Shown: in pieces, positions 33,040 through 44,575 of the stretch | How the letters are laid out: each line of letters starts with the position of its first letter | Numbering within the stretch: position 1 is the first letter of the stretch | Assembly: GCF_902686445.1 (NCBI RefSeq) | Contig: NC_062213.1 | Span: 137,228,491 to 137,292,490, forward strand | Direction of reading: 5' to 3' | Source: Sciurus carolinensis | Taxonomy: Eukaryota > Chordata > Mammalia > Rodentia > Sciuridae | DNA length: 64,000 nucleotides | Program-made: the position numbers and the translations under genes | Notes under the pieces: model-generated | What the model was told of the DNA's origin: nothing | Database searches by the model: none | The model's input: the letters and a program-made list of their open reading frames with translations, nothing else

Positions 33040-33385
33040 TCCTTTTTCTGAGTCTATCACTTGCTATATAGCTGTGTTGGCTTGAGCAATTTACGTAAAC
33101 TCTTAGTGCCTTGGTTTTGGCATCTGTAAGATGAGAATATCAACAGAATGTATCTCATAAATTTGTTGTGAAATAAGGGACTGGGGTTGTGACTCAGTGG
33201 TAGAGTGCTTGCCTAGCATGTGTTAGGCACTGGATTCGATTCTCAGTACCACATAGAAATAAATAAAATAAAGGTTTGTCCACAACTAAAAACAAAATTT
33301 AAAAAATGTTGTAAAATAAGATAATCTATGCAAAGCACATGGCAGAATTCTTGACCTGTAAGAAACACTGAGTAAATGTTAGGTC
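33040..33385 (+). mobile_element. MIR SINE, sense, split by an ID SINE
   Basis: 'tgagtctatcacttgctata', 'aaactcttagtgccttggtt', 'tggcatctgtaagatgag' then, beyond the SINE, 'aagcacatggcagaattctt' and 'cactgagtaaatgttagg'. A nearly complete MIR. Confidence 0.8.
33178..33306 (+). mobile_element. ID-like SINE inside MIR
   Basis: 'gttgtgactcagtggtagag' (A box), 'ctggattcgattctcagtac' (B box), then the tail 'aataaataaaataaaggt'. It is flanked by tgttgtgaaataag (33164-33177) and tgttgtaaaataag (33307-33320), a target-site duplication with one mismatch. Confidence 0.92.
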
Positions 33386-33814
33386 TCATCTGTCCGGACA
33401 GTGGTGAAATTGAAGGTGGCTTTTGTTGAACTCAATTCTTCATAGAATTTGCTATTCATATTGTAATGCATAACTTCATGGTTTAAGAGACTTCTGGGGT
33501 TTTGGTAGTTTTTTTGTTTGTTTTTTCTTTTTTTTTTTGGTTTTTGGTAGTTTTAGTTATTCAAAGCACAAAAGATTTTGTCTCTCTGTGGACATAAGAG
33601 AAAATATTTTATGTTCTATAATAATTTATTTTAGACTGAACTTTACAAACATGTTTTATTGATTTGTTTCTTTGAGAGACAAGAGCACAAGCAGGCAGAT
33701 TTTGACGTCTAGCCTGTACAGCCAGGAGACAGGCAGAAAACAGACACTGTGGAGTCTCAAAGAGTGTGGAGAGTAAGGAGTATGGACTGCAGCCTGGGAG
33801 AAGTTAAATGGATT
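33386..33814. other. No recognisable feature
   Basis: Unique sequence with a T-rich stretch near 33520. Nothing is assignable. Confidence 0.35.
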
Positions 33815-33960
33815 CAACTCTGTGATTCCCAAACTCTGTTTGCAAAACTGCTAACTGTAATTATAGGCATGACCTACAAACAATACTTCCCTACTCAAAA
33901 GAGGTTGGAAAGTCCTGGTCTGAACATAGTTAAATAGCTTTCTTGATTATAGAACCAATC
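33815..33960. mobile_element. Possible DNA transposon relic (copy 1 of 2)
   Basis: Shares order and wording with 34650-34830: 'attcccaaactctg', 'aagtcctggtctgaacatag', 'ttaaatagctttcttgattatagaacc'-like text. It looks like a hAT-type MER element, but I cannot name it firmly. Confidence 0.35.
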
Positions 33961-34115
33961 ACTAGTCAGCCTTAGTCCAAATTCCAACCTGCCTCTTACT
34001 ACCTGTGTGATTATAGGCAGATTGTTTAATTTCAGAAAAAAACAATAGTGATAATACCCCTGTTGGTTTATTATGTGTTAAATCAGTTAAAGTTCAGTGT
34101 CTAGTTTATAGTAAA
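33961..34115 (+). mobile_element. MIR SINE fragment, sense
   Basis: 'cctcttactacctgtgtgat', 'tataggcagattgtttaatt', 'agtgataatacccctgttgg' and 'gtgtctagtttatagtaaat' follow MIR. Confidence 0.65.
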
Positions 34116-34649
34116 TATTATGTGTTAGCTTTTTATGAATGCAGTGGAGGGAATAAAGGCATTGATCCCACATATGGATATTAGACCATAAACTTGAAAC
34201 TTTGAGGATTGCCTGTTTATGGGGGCAAAAACAGCCATGTCTTGGGCACATTGTGAGAAATGTAATAAACATGAGAGATAAGAAAATTGAAGGCATAGTG
34301 CAGTGTGAAGAGCACAGATAGATGTACAATAAACGGTAGGTAATATTATTCCCCAAATCTCCACGAATTTTATTTACTAACATACATCAGTACTGGGCTG
34401 ATGGTACTATGAGACATGCACATGTATCTAAAATCTGTAGAGTACAATCTGTGTATTACTACATGGGGTATCTGGGATTGCCCTCTTCCAGTTACTAGGA
34501 AACAGTTAGGAAGAGTTGAAATGAACCTTGGTCAGGGGCCTCTGTGTTCAGATGGGGTTGGATGTGAGGTGAAATTAGGCCTTGGCAGTCAGGGATGGAG
34601 AAAGGCTAGTGGCACTTTGATCACAGGGCAGAGGCGCGTCCTGCTAATC
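34116..34649. other. No recognisable feature
   Basis: Unique sequence. Open frames on both strands are below 100 codons and unlike known proteins. Confidence 0.35.
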
Positions 34650-34830
34650 CCAAACTGTCAACTGTGATGATAAACATACTTTCAAACGTTTCACTAGTCA
34701 AATAAATTTGGAATATCCTGGATTAAACATGGTTAAATGATTTTTTTTTATTGTAGAACCCCTCAGATTCTTTGACATGCTAATGTGATACTTAAGTAAG
34801 CATTGTGAAACTTTGGGAAAAGAATTTTTT
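34650..34830. mobile_element. Possible DNA transposon relic (copy 2 of 2)
   Basis: 'aatcccaaactgtc', 'gaatatcctggattaaacat', 'ggttaaatgatttttttta', 'ttgtagaacccctcagattc' and 'gtgaaactttgggaaa'. Parallel to 33815-33960, about 850 bases away. Confidence 0.35.
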
Positions 34831-35424
34831 TTGCAGAATTTCCCAAATGAATCTTTTTCTTTTGTTCTCATAAAACATTTTATGAAACTAGAATGCCTTA
34901 GAATACACTTAGAGAAGAACAGACCAAGGGCAATAGTGCATCCTTCATGTCCATTTCGGTTCTTTGTTCTCCCAAAAGACTGCTAATGACCTGATTTATC
35001 CTTTAGACTTTCTTATCATCAGCAGGATTTAGTCTTGACTTGTTTTTAGTGATGAGGTAGCACATTTAAAGGTGTAATACGTTGAACTAAATGAAACTGC
35101 TGATATTTGACTATTTTTGCCCTACCAAAAAAAGAATTTCATATGGTTCTAATTAATATGTAGGACAAATCCATTGGAGTCGAGCTGGTTAAGGTACTCC
35201 TGCATGATAATACCTGAAGGAGGGCAATTAATGTGTGGAGACTGGATTCTCCTCATTTGTACCTTCATCAATCAAATATTTATGGAAAGCTTATACACTT
35301 CAGACATTGTTTACAGCAATTTATCTGAAAAATTATTATCTCCTTCCCCTCACTTTAGCAATCTTTTTTTTGAAATATTTGAAGGAAGATAAGCCAAAAG
35401 ATGACATCTGGATTTTTCTTTCAG
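34831..35424. other. No recognisable feature
   Basis: AT-rich unique sequence leading to a strong pyrimidine/AG signal at 35411-35424. Confidence 0.35.
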
Positions 35425-35619
35425 ATCCTGGTTGCCACCAGATTTGCTGCTTCTGGATTTTCCAGATGCCTGAGTCAACAGTTTCTACTGACTCTGAGAC
35501 TCCCAGGGTTCCTCCCAGGAAGCCAAGGCTGAGTTTAGACACTGGCTGGAGCCTTTCTGGAAGTGAGTTTTCCCTGATGGCTTCAGTGAAGGAGAAGGTC
35601 TGCCCTTGTTTCATATTGG
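35425..35619 (+). other. Candidate exon-like open segment (unproven)
   Basis: 195 bases (exactly 65 codons) lying between an acceptor-like site (gatttttctttcag, ending at 35424) and a donor-like site (GGgtaagg, intron starting at 35620). It lies within a 135-codon frame at 35235-35642 and stays open in one phase (phase 1 at both ends), so it could be a cassette exon. The peptide includes MPESTVSTDSETPRVPPRK, a Ser/Pro/basic-rich stretch that I do not recognise as a known domain. No neighbouring exon was identified and no expression evidence exists. It could easily be chance. Confidence 0.25.
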
Positions 35620-35679
35620 GTAAGGTGTACAGAGAAGGCTGACTCTTGAATGGGACCACCAGTCAAAGCAAGGCATTAT

Positions 35680-35830
35680 TTAATATCCATTCACTCATTT
35701 GTTTTCCTTCCTTCAACATGTTGTGGTGAAGCCCAGCTCATCGTGCCAGGTTGGGAATGCATCAGTGAGCAGGGTCTATGCCATTTGTCCTATGCTGCTT
35801 GGAGTCTGGCAAGGGAACTTACCATCAAGT
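35680..35830 (-). mobile_element. L2 LINE 3' end, antisense, tentative
   Basis: 'ttccttccttcaacatgttg', 'catcgtgccaggttgggaat' and 'gcatcagtgagcagggtc' resemble the antisense L2 end. Confidence 0.45.
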
Positions 35831-36572
35831 GTGGTGGATAAGTTGGGAAGTGATATGAAGAAAGTCGCGTGGGCACAGGGACAGAGGGCATATGGAGAGT
35901 TGTGTGTGTTTGAAATTCTCTGCTGTGAGTGGGATTGGTGTTTGTACAGTGATTTCACCCTACTTGCTACTAGGTAAGGATGGGTTCAGTAAGGAGATTC
36001 TTGAAAGGTCACTGTTATTGGATAAGTCTGTCTGTTTTGCTGTCCAGGAAATTCATATTGTCCTATTTGGGGTTTTAAAATATGTATCCCTCAATGAAGT
36101 TTGTGAACTCTGCAGGTAACGCCAAGAGAAAGTACTGGCAGGGTCCCATTTTAATTCAGTTCAATAGACAAAAATCAAAATAAATCAAATGTGAAGGCAG
36201 CATATGTGGTCTATGACTGTCTTTGGCTTCTGGGTTCTGAGCAGCCCGTCACTGTAGAGAAAAGGCTTCTGAACTAGGAAATCGGCATTCATACTACAGA
36301 TGGTTCTTCATCGTCACAGATGTGATCACCAAAGTTTCTTCAAATATTCACCCCTTTTGGGTAATAAATATCTGTTCTTATCTTCAAAAGTTAGATTGAC
36401 ACATCGGTTTTAAGAAACCACCAGTGCCCAGGGCCTGATTCTGTATTTGTCCTCATGCTGCACATGATCATCTTATAAAATTTGAAAGTGCGCTCGCTCT
36501 AAAACACAGATCTTTACTCTTAATTTCATAGTCTATGCCATTATCACAATCTTCATTAAAACAAATGAGGGT
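35831..36572. other. No recognisable feature
   Basis: Unique sequence. Nothing is assignable. Confidence 0.4.
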
Positions 36573-36682
36573 TGGGCTGGGGATGTGACTCAGTGGTAGA
36601 GGATTTGCCTACCTTGCTCAAGGCCCTGGGTTCAATCCCCAGCACCACAAAAAGAAAAAAGAAGAAGAAAAAAAAAAAAAAA
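36573..36682 (+). mobile_element. ID-like SINE
   Basis: 'gctggggatgtgactcagtg' (A box), 'ctgggttcaatccccagcac' (B box), then an A/G-rich tail. Flanking aaatgagggt and aaatcagggt may be a target-site duplication with one mismatch. Confidence 0.9.
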
Positions 36683-39430
36683 TCAGGGTGGTATGGGGGA
36701 AGCCTAAGGAAAGCAGATAGCTTAGTTTTTAAGTTTGAAAAGTTGTGACAAAAGTTATAAAAAGAAGAAAGGGGAGACATGACAATCTTATTTAAAAACT
36801 TAATATTCACCAGATATAACGTAACAAAAATAAACATAACTAACTTAAGTCAAAGATAGAGTCCTTTTATTAGTATTTATTCAGTTCCTTGAATCATTTT
36901 AAATAGCTACCCATATTTCTGCACTATAATGGTTTATTTTGTTTAATACAACTGTGAGATCATTTAGAGAACCAGGCAGAACAGTGTTTCTCAAACTCCA
37001 GGTCATGACCTGTCAGTGGGCAGGGAAATTAAAATGAAAATGAGTCATAGTCATGATCGATAGCTTAAACAAAGGAAGCACAAAATAGATTAGAAAATAT
37101 AAAAATTTATCACACACTTGGTAAAGATAGGTTTCGTTTCCTGAAATTTTGTTTCAGGTTTATATTCACACACATATGCACATGTACGCATTTATATACA
37201 CTTACATATGTATGTTAATAAAAACATATAAAACATACATGTGATTTACTTAGTGTGGAATGCAGACAAAAACTTAGAGAAATCCTAAAATGATGAATAT
37301 TCTAAATAAAAGTCAAAAACAAATGACCATATTACACAATAAATATGATTTTAATGCTATGTATCTTTATTATAACAATGTCTTCAGCTTGAACAGATTT
37401 ATAGTTCTAATAAACAAAAGAGGCATTCAGGCAACATATATTCCTATATGTGTATATGGACATGTATCGAGGCACATATCTATAAATGGAATTTTTAAAA
37501 CCTTTAAGATATGATTAAAAATAAAACTTCCCAATTTCAGAAATAGCATTTATGAATGCTTGTAAAATTATGGTGCAAGTACACTGATATTTTAAGCATT
37601 CACTAATTCATATACTCTAAACTAAAGGCTAGCATGAGAGAAATTGCAGATAGCTGTTTTTCTAAAGGTTATCACTTATTGACATGCAGCCCTCTCCTCA
37701 GCCTGCAATGATAGCAGCTGGAATCCAGAAAGAAATCCTCAAACTGTTAACACTTGAGGAGAGACAACCCTATCCCTCATCTTAATAACTTCTTCCTCCA
37801 TCTCTCTCTCTCTCTGATCTGAGCCAGTGTTGCTGAACATTACAATACTGCTTTGCCCATTCTTCACCATGGACCATATAGGCTTCCCGGAAACTCTCAG
37901 GGCTAAAAACATTCCAGACATTCCTTAACACAACGTTCCTCAAAAGGTTGGTTTCTTCGGCTCCTGCAAGAACACTGCCCACATGGTTCACAGAGACCGC
38001 TGCTCTAGCCTTCCCTTAGCAGACAGCACGGCCGCCTTTCCCCTCCTCTGAAAGGCTTGCTGTGCTCGGCCAGGACTCCATCAAACTCTCCTTTAGAGGG
38101 GTAGCCGAGGACACTGGGATCCTCAGTAAAGAAGAATCCCATCAGTGAGGCTGAATTTCCAGCAGCACAGTGAAGCTACACATAGGTTGTATATCTTGGT
38201 ATGATGTGTGTTTTCTTTGGAAACAGGTATTTAAATGAAGTTTCCTTTAGCAAAATCTTGCTCCCTAAATCCAAAAGTCTCAAAATTACATTTAATGAAT
38301 TCAAGAAATAGAAATCCTACACTGGAACTCTTATTAGTTGCCTTTCTTACACACAAAAATATTACAGGACACATCATTTCCCTCTTTTTCCCTGTTAATA
38401 TTTCCCATTTTGCCTCTTTCCTCCCTCTTTCCTTCTCTCCTCACTTCGCTTCACATACCCTTTGTTTGAAATTCTCTCATCCTCTTTTTAGGCCAGCCAG
38501 AATGGATATCAAACATTCCAGAGTTGAAGGTTTTCAAAAAAAAAAAGAAGAAAAACATCCATGAAACTTCTTTCACAAGTGACTAGATGTCTTCACACTC
38601 TTTCAGCCTAATAAAATACTCACTGCCAATCTCAGTCATTTGAATTGCCTAAAATTCTTACCCCTTCTTCCTAACTTAGCTCTTCAAACTGACTCCCACA
38701 TTTCTTGATAAATCCAACATCTCTCTCAGCAATGCCAAACCCTAGTGCAAGGTCTCACACACAATTCTCACTCCATGAAATATGAGTTTGGGGTCAACAG
38801 TTAGAAACTGTAATAACACACCTTGATCTGGGCATTAGTCATTAGGCTCTATACTTTCTCAGTGACCCATGAGACACTGAGCAAATTACAGGTGCTCTGT
38901 ATTCAGTATGTGACTAACTGTGGATGAAATGTAACTCAGAGTCCAGGGATGCACCACAAAATGAGGGGATGATTCAGAAGCTTTGAGATCAGTTCACACT
39001 CTTGATGTGTAGTATGAGAGCTAGAGGGAAGCTCTCAGCTTCAGGAATAAGCATTGGCTTCCTCGCCTCTACTTCCATGGGGCTCGCTGAAGGTGTTCCT
39101 GAAATGAGAGTAAAATAGAGGTGGTTTTTCTTCTGGCATGAGCAACACACTTACATTTTCAGAGCGTTTGTTACCTATTTTTCTGGATCCATTTAACCAG
39201 ATGGCCTCTGCTTTGGAATCCACAGCAGAATTTTCAGATGACCATTCTGAAACAGAGACAATCACCTAGACAAGCCCTGTGAGATGTTGTCACCTAAAAA
39301 TACCCCTCATGGATTACTGGGAGCGAGAAATAAAGCAGAGATAGCAAGTTCACACTGACTTTTAAAAGAGTCACTATAGAGTGTTTACAAGGATCCCACA
39401 GATGACTAAAATTAGTTTATTCTGCACAGC
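36683..39430. other. No recognisable gene
   Basis: Unique sequence. 36970-37120 ('gtttctcaaactccaggtca', 'aaaatgagtcatagtcatg') may be an old DNA transposon end. 37130-37260 is rich in TATA/CACA steps. No exon is supported. Confidence 0.35.
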
Positions 39431-39640
39431 ATTATCTGCTGCTGACTCAAGATGGTGATACAAGCAGTGTTAAGCTGTGAGCTCACTAGGAAGCTCATTT
39501 CCTAAAATTACTTTCTGGCAAGGAAAGACCCCTAGTTCACATCAGCGGATGGAAGATGGGGTATAAATAGCAACTTGTTATGCCATCACTCAGAACTTGT
39601 GTCCTGCTTGTCTCCAGTTCTGTTTCTTGCAGATGTAAGA
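39431..39640 (+). promoter_or_regulatory. Possible promoter-like motif cluster (unproven)
   Basis: TGCTGACTCA at 39440-39449 fits an NF-E2/MAF-type (MARE) site. A TATAAATA box follows at about 39562-39569 in the context 'ggggtataaatagcaac', about 115 bases downstream. Such motifs also occur by chance in AT-rich DNA, and no downstream gene is visible. Confidence 0.2.
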
Positions 39641-40269
39641 GCTTCATGACTGGTCTGCTGTCCAGTGCTCAAGAGTAGGGTGTGTGTGGTGGGGGCGGGG
39701 GAATGGGAGAAAGCCATTCTTCCCCTGCCCACTTAAGTCAGACTTTAATTACTATTCAATAGAAATTCTTGCAACTACAAAATAAAACCCAAATAAGTGA
39801 CCCTCCCCCATAATTCAAAAATTACCTGCAATAAAAGAGAAGCAATGAACCTAAGTTTTGACTTGTCAATATTTTTTTCTCTAACATCTACAGAAGCACT
39901 TAGCCAATTTGTATCCAGTGACTCCTCAGGCATGTTGAATGGGATTCAGGTAAGATGATGCCAAAGATGCGTGTAGAGTCAGAACATTCTCCATTTCCTG
40001 GGAGAGTCATCCACATACAGCAGGAGGCTGAATGATTTTTATATCTTCTTGTCTTTTCATAATTCAAATGCATTTCAGGGTGTGATTTTGTTCTAAAGAT
40101 ACTTTTCTTTGAATATGTACCCTATGATTACAATTAAGAATAACATCAAAATGAAGTTCTACCTTTAAGGAGCAGACCCAACTGAGGAACATTACCTTAA
40201 GAAACACACTGAAGTCAACTCAGTTCCTGAGGAATTTTCCTGAAAGCTCCATGCACCAACTTCTATTTA
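39641..40269. other. No recognisable feature
   Basis: Unique sequence. Nothing is assignable. Confidence 0.4.
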
Positions 40270-40615
40270 TGTCTTTGTTTTTAATTTTTTTCCATACATG
40301 TGTATAGGGTAATAATGTCTGTCTTATTCTACCGTCCTTCCCATTCCCACCACCCCAGTCCTCCCCTCACTCCTCTCCACATAATCCAAAGTTCCTCATT
40401 CTTCCCTACCCATCCCCTGCTATGGATCAGCATTGACTTATCAGAGAAAATATTCTGCCTTTAGTTTTTTGGGACTGGCTTATTTCACTTAGCATGATAT
40501 TCTCTGGTTCTATCCATTTACCTGCAAATGCCATAATTTCATCCTTCTTTAAGACTGAGTAATATTCCATTGTGTATATGTACCACATTTTCTTTATCCA
40601 TTCAGAGGAAGTCAT
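40270..40615 (-). mobile_element. L1: ORF2 C-terminus plus short 3' UTR
   Basis: The minus strand encodes WIKKMWYIYTMEYYSVLKKD and LSEISQSQKTKG, with the stop near 40427. The 3' UTR here has no TTAGGG-like tract (plus reads 'cattcttccctacccatccc'), so it belongs to a different L1 subfamily from the copies at 28.9 and 32.2 kb. It ends near 'ccatacatgtgtatagggta' with an A-rich tail on minus. Confidence 0.88.
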
Positions 40616-41875
40616 TCTTTTGGTTGTGTGATGCAGTAATTAGAAAACAGGTTAAGTGACCTGGTGAGAATCATCCAGCAACTCACTCACACTTAAAACT
40701 GAATGTTTAGACTTATAATCCTCAAAGATGTTTAAACATAGTGATTTTCTCATATAAGGTTGAGAACATGTCCTATCAGCTAACCTAAGGGACAATAATC
40801 AACTTATTAGAAATACTTATAGGTAGGTGTAGGCAAAGAAGAATTTGTAGATATCTATGCTATTGGAGTGGTTTCTGTTAAGAAAAAAAAAGGCTTCCTT
40901 TATATTTAATGGAAGATTTATGAGAATGAAGTTGCATCTTCATAATAATTAAAGTTGTTCTTTTGGTTGCTTCCTTCACATAGTCAATTCAATAATAGTT
41001 TAAAAAGTCAGGTAAGTGAACTATTTAACTTCATTGGCTAATCAATCCAGTGAAAATTGACTCCAGTTTTTCTATATCCACCCGTAGTCTACCATATTCT
41101 CTCTTGCGGCTGGTTTTGTCTTCCTTTTTATACCTACTACAGATTTTTCTCTAACATTCATTTCAGGACACACACATATTCTTTAGTGTGTGCCAGACTC
41201 CTTTTGGTTCTGAATAATTCTATTTCTCCATAGGTGGCCGCCGATAACATCCCCCCATCTGTTTCATCCATTTTCTGGCTTATTAAGTACTGAGATGATT
41301 TCTTCAGTGACAGAAGAAATTATGCATCACTGATTTTCTATTTTTGGAGCCCTGGAAATTTTCTTGTTGGGACATTGAGTACTTCATTTCTAATTAAACT
41401 TTCCTTCTTACTCATATTTGGCTTTGCTTTATCAATAAATTACACAACCAATAATTGGGAACAGGATTCCAGTGTGTGCCGCAAACATGCTTCCCAGTGA
41501 CACATGGGGAAGGAAGGGCACAGGGAGATCTGGAATTGGAATTGTGACGAAGGCAAGATGACTCTCAGGCCCAAGGATGGAATGGGAAGTTTTAACTTTT
41601 AAGCAATCGCTGGACTCTGACTCAGGTTGGTAGTAGTTCTGTTCTATAGCCAGATGAAAGTTCAGTAGAAACAATCCCATTTTATCAGATATTTCCTTTA
41701 AAATAGACTTTGTATCGAGTACTTTTAGAAAAAGCCATTGGACCTATTGGGCGGTATAAACAGGGTTAAGTTAAACGCTCCAGAAGCAAAGTATTTTTCA
41801 TGATCTAGTTGTTATGTCTTCACCTCCAGCAAATTTTCCTGATTGCCCCAGGTAGGAGCTATGTTTCCATCTTTT
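40616..41875. other. No recognisable gene
   Basis: AT-rich unique sequence. Nothing is assignable. Confidence 0.4.
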
Positions 41876-42165
41876 CAACTCCCACAGCATTCTGAGATAA
41901 TCCATACAAGGCACTTAGAACAGAGTCTTGTGTACTGAAAGCATTCTGTAAGTGCCCATTATTATTGACCCTGCCTTGTGCCTCCGTTATTTCTGCACAA
42001 TTTATCTCCCTCCCTGGACAGTAAGCTACTGGAGAGCCTGACACATCATTTTGACTCTAGTAGCGACTTGCACTTCCTGGGCACTTGGAAAACATGTATT
42101 GAGAGAATAATCAATAGATTGTCAATCCTTCTCAACTATGGTAACCTCATGCCTGACAGTCAGTA
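41876..42165 (+). mobile_element. L2/MIR-like relic, sense
   Basis: 'gaacagagtcttgtgtactg' then 'gcattctgtaagtgcccatt' looks like a MIR/L2 3' end. 'ccctggacagtaagctactg' then 'gacttgcacttcctgggcac' looks like the L2 end. Boundaries are unclear. Confidence 0.45.
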
Positions 42166-42429
42166 GGCAATAAGTGTGAGGATAATGAATGTCAAATCAA
42201 TGGAAATAAACCAAAAAGTTCATTGTTAAGTCCGGAAAGGCCACTGAAGTTCAGCTTTTGTGTTCATAGGGTTAACTTTCCTAATATTTTAGTGCCAAGA
42301 CATTAACAGTAGCAACTACATTACTCCTGAACCCAGTTCCTATAAATAATCTGCTTGTTATTCAAATAACTGTTCAACAAACTTCACTGATACTTCCTAA
42401 TGAGAAGTAAAATACTTGTGGCTAATTCT

Positions 42430-42625
42430 TTTTGGATATTTGCTTGAGCCAGGCTCTGTTCTAAGAACTTCATGTATGCTCACTTATTTAATTCTTGCTG
42501 CAGTCTCTCCTAAAGGTGAGGCCCTAAGATACAATGAGGTCGATTCCCTTTCTCCGGGTCAAGCTCTTGACAAACAGCATCTTGTAAACAGCTAGGCTGG
42601 AGTTGCAGAGGATTTATGGTTTGAT
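42430..42625 (-). mobile_element. MIR SINE, antisense
   Basis: 'gagccaggctctgttctaag', 'tgtatgctcacttatttaat', 'tcttgctgcagtctctcc' and 'caagctcttgacaaacag' follow antisense MIR. Confidence 0.65.
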
Positions 42626-42949
42626 GTCACGTTTCTCCATGTTTCATTCAAAAGACTGAAATGAAAGCAAAGGCCAGAATCAGTACAGTCAAGATGCTGC
42701 TGTGCAGAGGCTTCAGTGGCCCTCTCCAATATACTTGAGCTCTCAACTGCCTTTTCTTGCAGGTGCCCAAGACAGAGGGGGATAAAGGGCTAGAGAAACT
42801 GCTGCTTTCTTTGTGAGCCCAGAAAATATTTGCCTACAGACTCAGACTCACTTACTTTTGTAAATGTCTACTCTGCTCCATCAGTAAGCACAGCCCTACC
42901 TCATCCTCTTTAATTGTCCATCTCTTACTCTGATCTCTCCTGGCTATTC

Positions 42950-43275
42950 CCTTAGCTCTGAATTTTCTGCTTTCTGAACCTCCTTCAACTGCCTGAAACC
43001 TTTGGGATTTTTGAGAAGCAAATTAGATGGCACTTCTTGCTAGAAGTCATCCCTGACCGTCCTGGACAAGTGTCAGTCAGGAGCTATACAGCTCCCTGCT
43101 CATCCCATGGCTCCTATGCTTCTATGTTGTAATTATTGGTTTAATTATCTCTCCTAGACTGCAGACTCATCAAGGGTGGGGACTCTGTTTTAGTCTCTGG
43201 TGTCCTAAGGATAAGGTGAACACAGATAAGGTGCCTTATAACTGTTCACTGAATAAATAAATGATTGAATAAATA
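42950..43275 (+). mobile_element. L2 LINE 3' end, sense
   Basis: 'gaagtcatccctgaccgtcc', 'tctcctagactgcagactca', 'tcaagggtggggactctgtt', 'gaacacagataaggtgcctt' and 'gaataaataaatgattgaat' cover the L2 3' UTR in order. Confidence 0.75.
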
Positions 43276-44224
43276 AAGCTGTTCCTTCACATGTCCATTC
43301 CACTCTAAAAATATTATATAAACCAACACAAGGACTGTGTATCTCCGCTTTTAGATATTCACAATTTGGCAGGAGTGACAGCCAGGAATAATAGGTTAGA
43401 GATGTTATTTGTCTGTCCCTATGTAGCAGAGAGAAAATGTCCCACTGCTCTCCAAACCAAGAACATAGGAATAAAAAATCTTTGATGAGGGAGAAAAAAA
43501 GTAAGCCTGAAAAAAAAAAAAAATGTGGCCGAAAAACTGTTTCAACAGCATTTTGTTTTTCTCCTCTGTGGGCTTGTTGTGTAAATTATGTGTAAGGCGA
43601 ATATGCGATAGAGAGACGCAGTGGTAATTACTTGTTCTCAAATGTTTGGTTAGCCACGCCTTTTAATCCCTCATACAGTAGTTCAGCACAGAATTAAATT
43701 CTGCCCTTTAGGCAGGATTAGCATTTGGAGTTTCTTGTTTCTATCATTTAAATGTTTTTATCCCAATATTTGTACTTTTCCATTTAGAATAAATGCACAG
43801 TGTGTGGAGGAAATATAAATAGCATGGAATTTTTATGATTCAACTCATCATCCTTATTGGTTTGTGGTCGATTTTTATGGATACCAATTTTTTTTAATTA
43901 CTCATCCATAACTAGTTACTGGAACACAGAAAAAAATCACTAGTCCAGTCCATTCTCTAATGAATCTAGTATCTTCTCTTTGCCAAAATTGAATTCTTTA
44001 ATTTTATAATGGAAAAATAACTTCGTTCAGTCTTTACTCCTAAAATTCAGGTACTTAATGAAACATTGTTATATGAAATAATCAGGGAGAGAGGTTTTTC
44101 TCTATTGCCATGTGTGGGAATGGGAAAAAAAATTGTTGCTCTGATTAACTGGGGAATCTATGAGCGGCTTACATGAATAAATTAATTAGAATTCTAAAAT
44201 AATACATTACTAATTTATTAATTC
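43276..44224. other. No recognisable gene
   Basis: AT-rich unique sequence with an A-run at 43511-43523. Nothing is assignable. Confidence 0.4.
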
Positions 44225-44575
44225 ATACATTAATGTTCTCTGTGTGCCTTGGATGTACAGCAACTGCTTTATTGGAGATGTAAGAAGAACTAAGACTTGG
44301 TCTCTGTCCTCAAGGAGCTTACAATGAGATGGAGACAGTTGTATAAACAATTGCAAGGAAACCATTCTTTCCATGGAAACCTATACAAAGGCGAAGCAAA
44401 GCTCTTGGAGAAGGAAGTGAGCAGGCTGGGTGGGGATGGTCAGGAATATGGATTCACAGAGGAGAGAGCATCTGAGTTGAGCCTGCTGGAGGGTCAAGAA
44501 TTTGCTAGGCAGCAGAACCAGTAACTGAGGAATGCAGAAAGGCTTTCTAGACCCAGGAGTGATACAGACCGGATG
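44225..44575 (-). mobile_element. L2 LINE 3' UTR, antisense
   Basis: 'ttggtctctgtcctcaagga', 'gcttacaatgagatggagac', 'agcatctgagttgagcctgc' and 'aatgcagaaaggctttctag' follow the antisense L2 3' UTR over about 350 bases. Confidence 0.65.

Noticed and set aside
40427..40615. 62-codon minus frame as a gene
   Set aside because: L1 ORF2 C-terminus (MEYYS region).
42763..42812. Short exon after the acceptor-like 'gccttttcttgcag'
   Set aside because: About 50 bases only, followed by a weak donor. The frame closes at once and no partner exon is visible.
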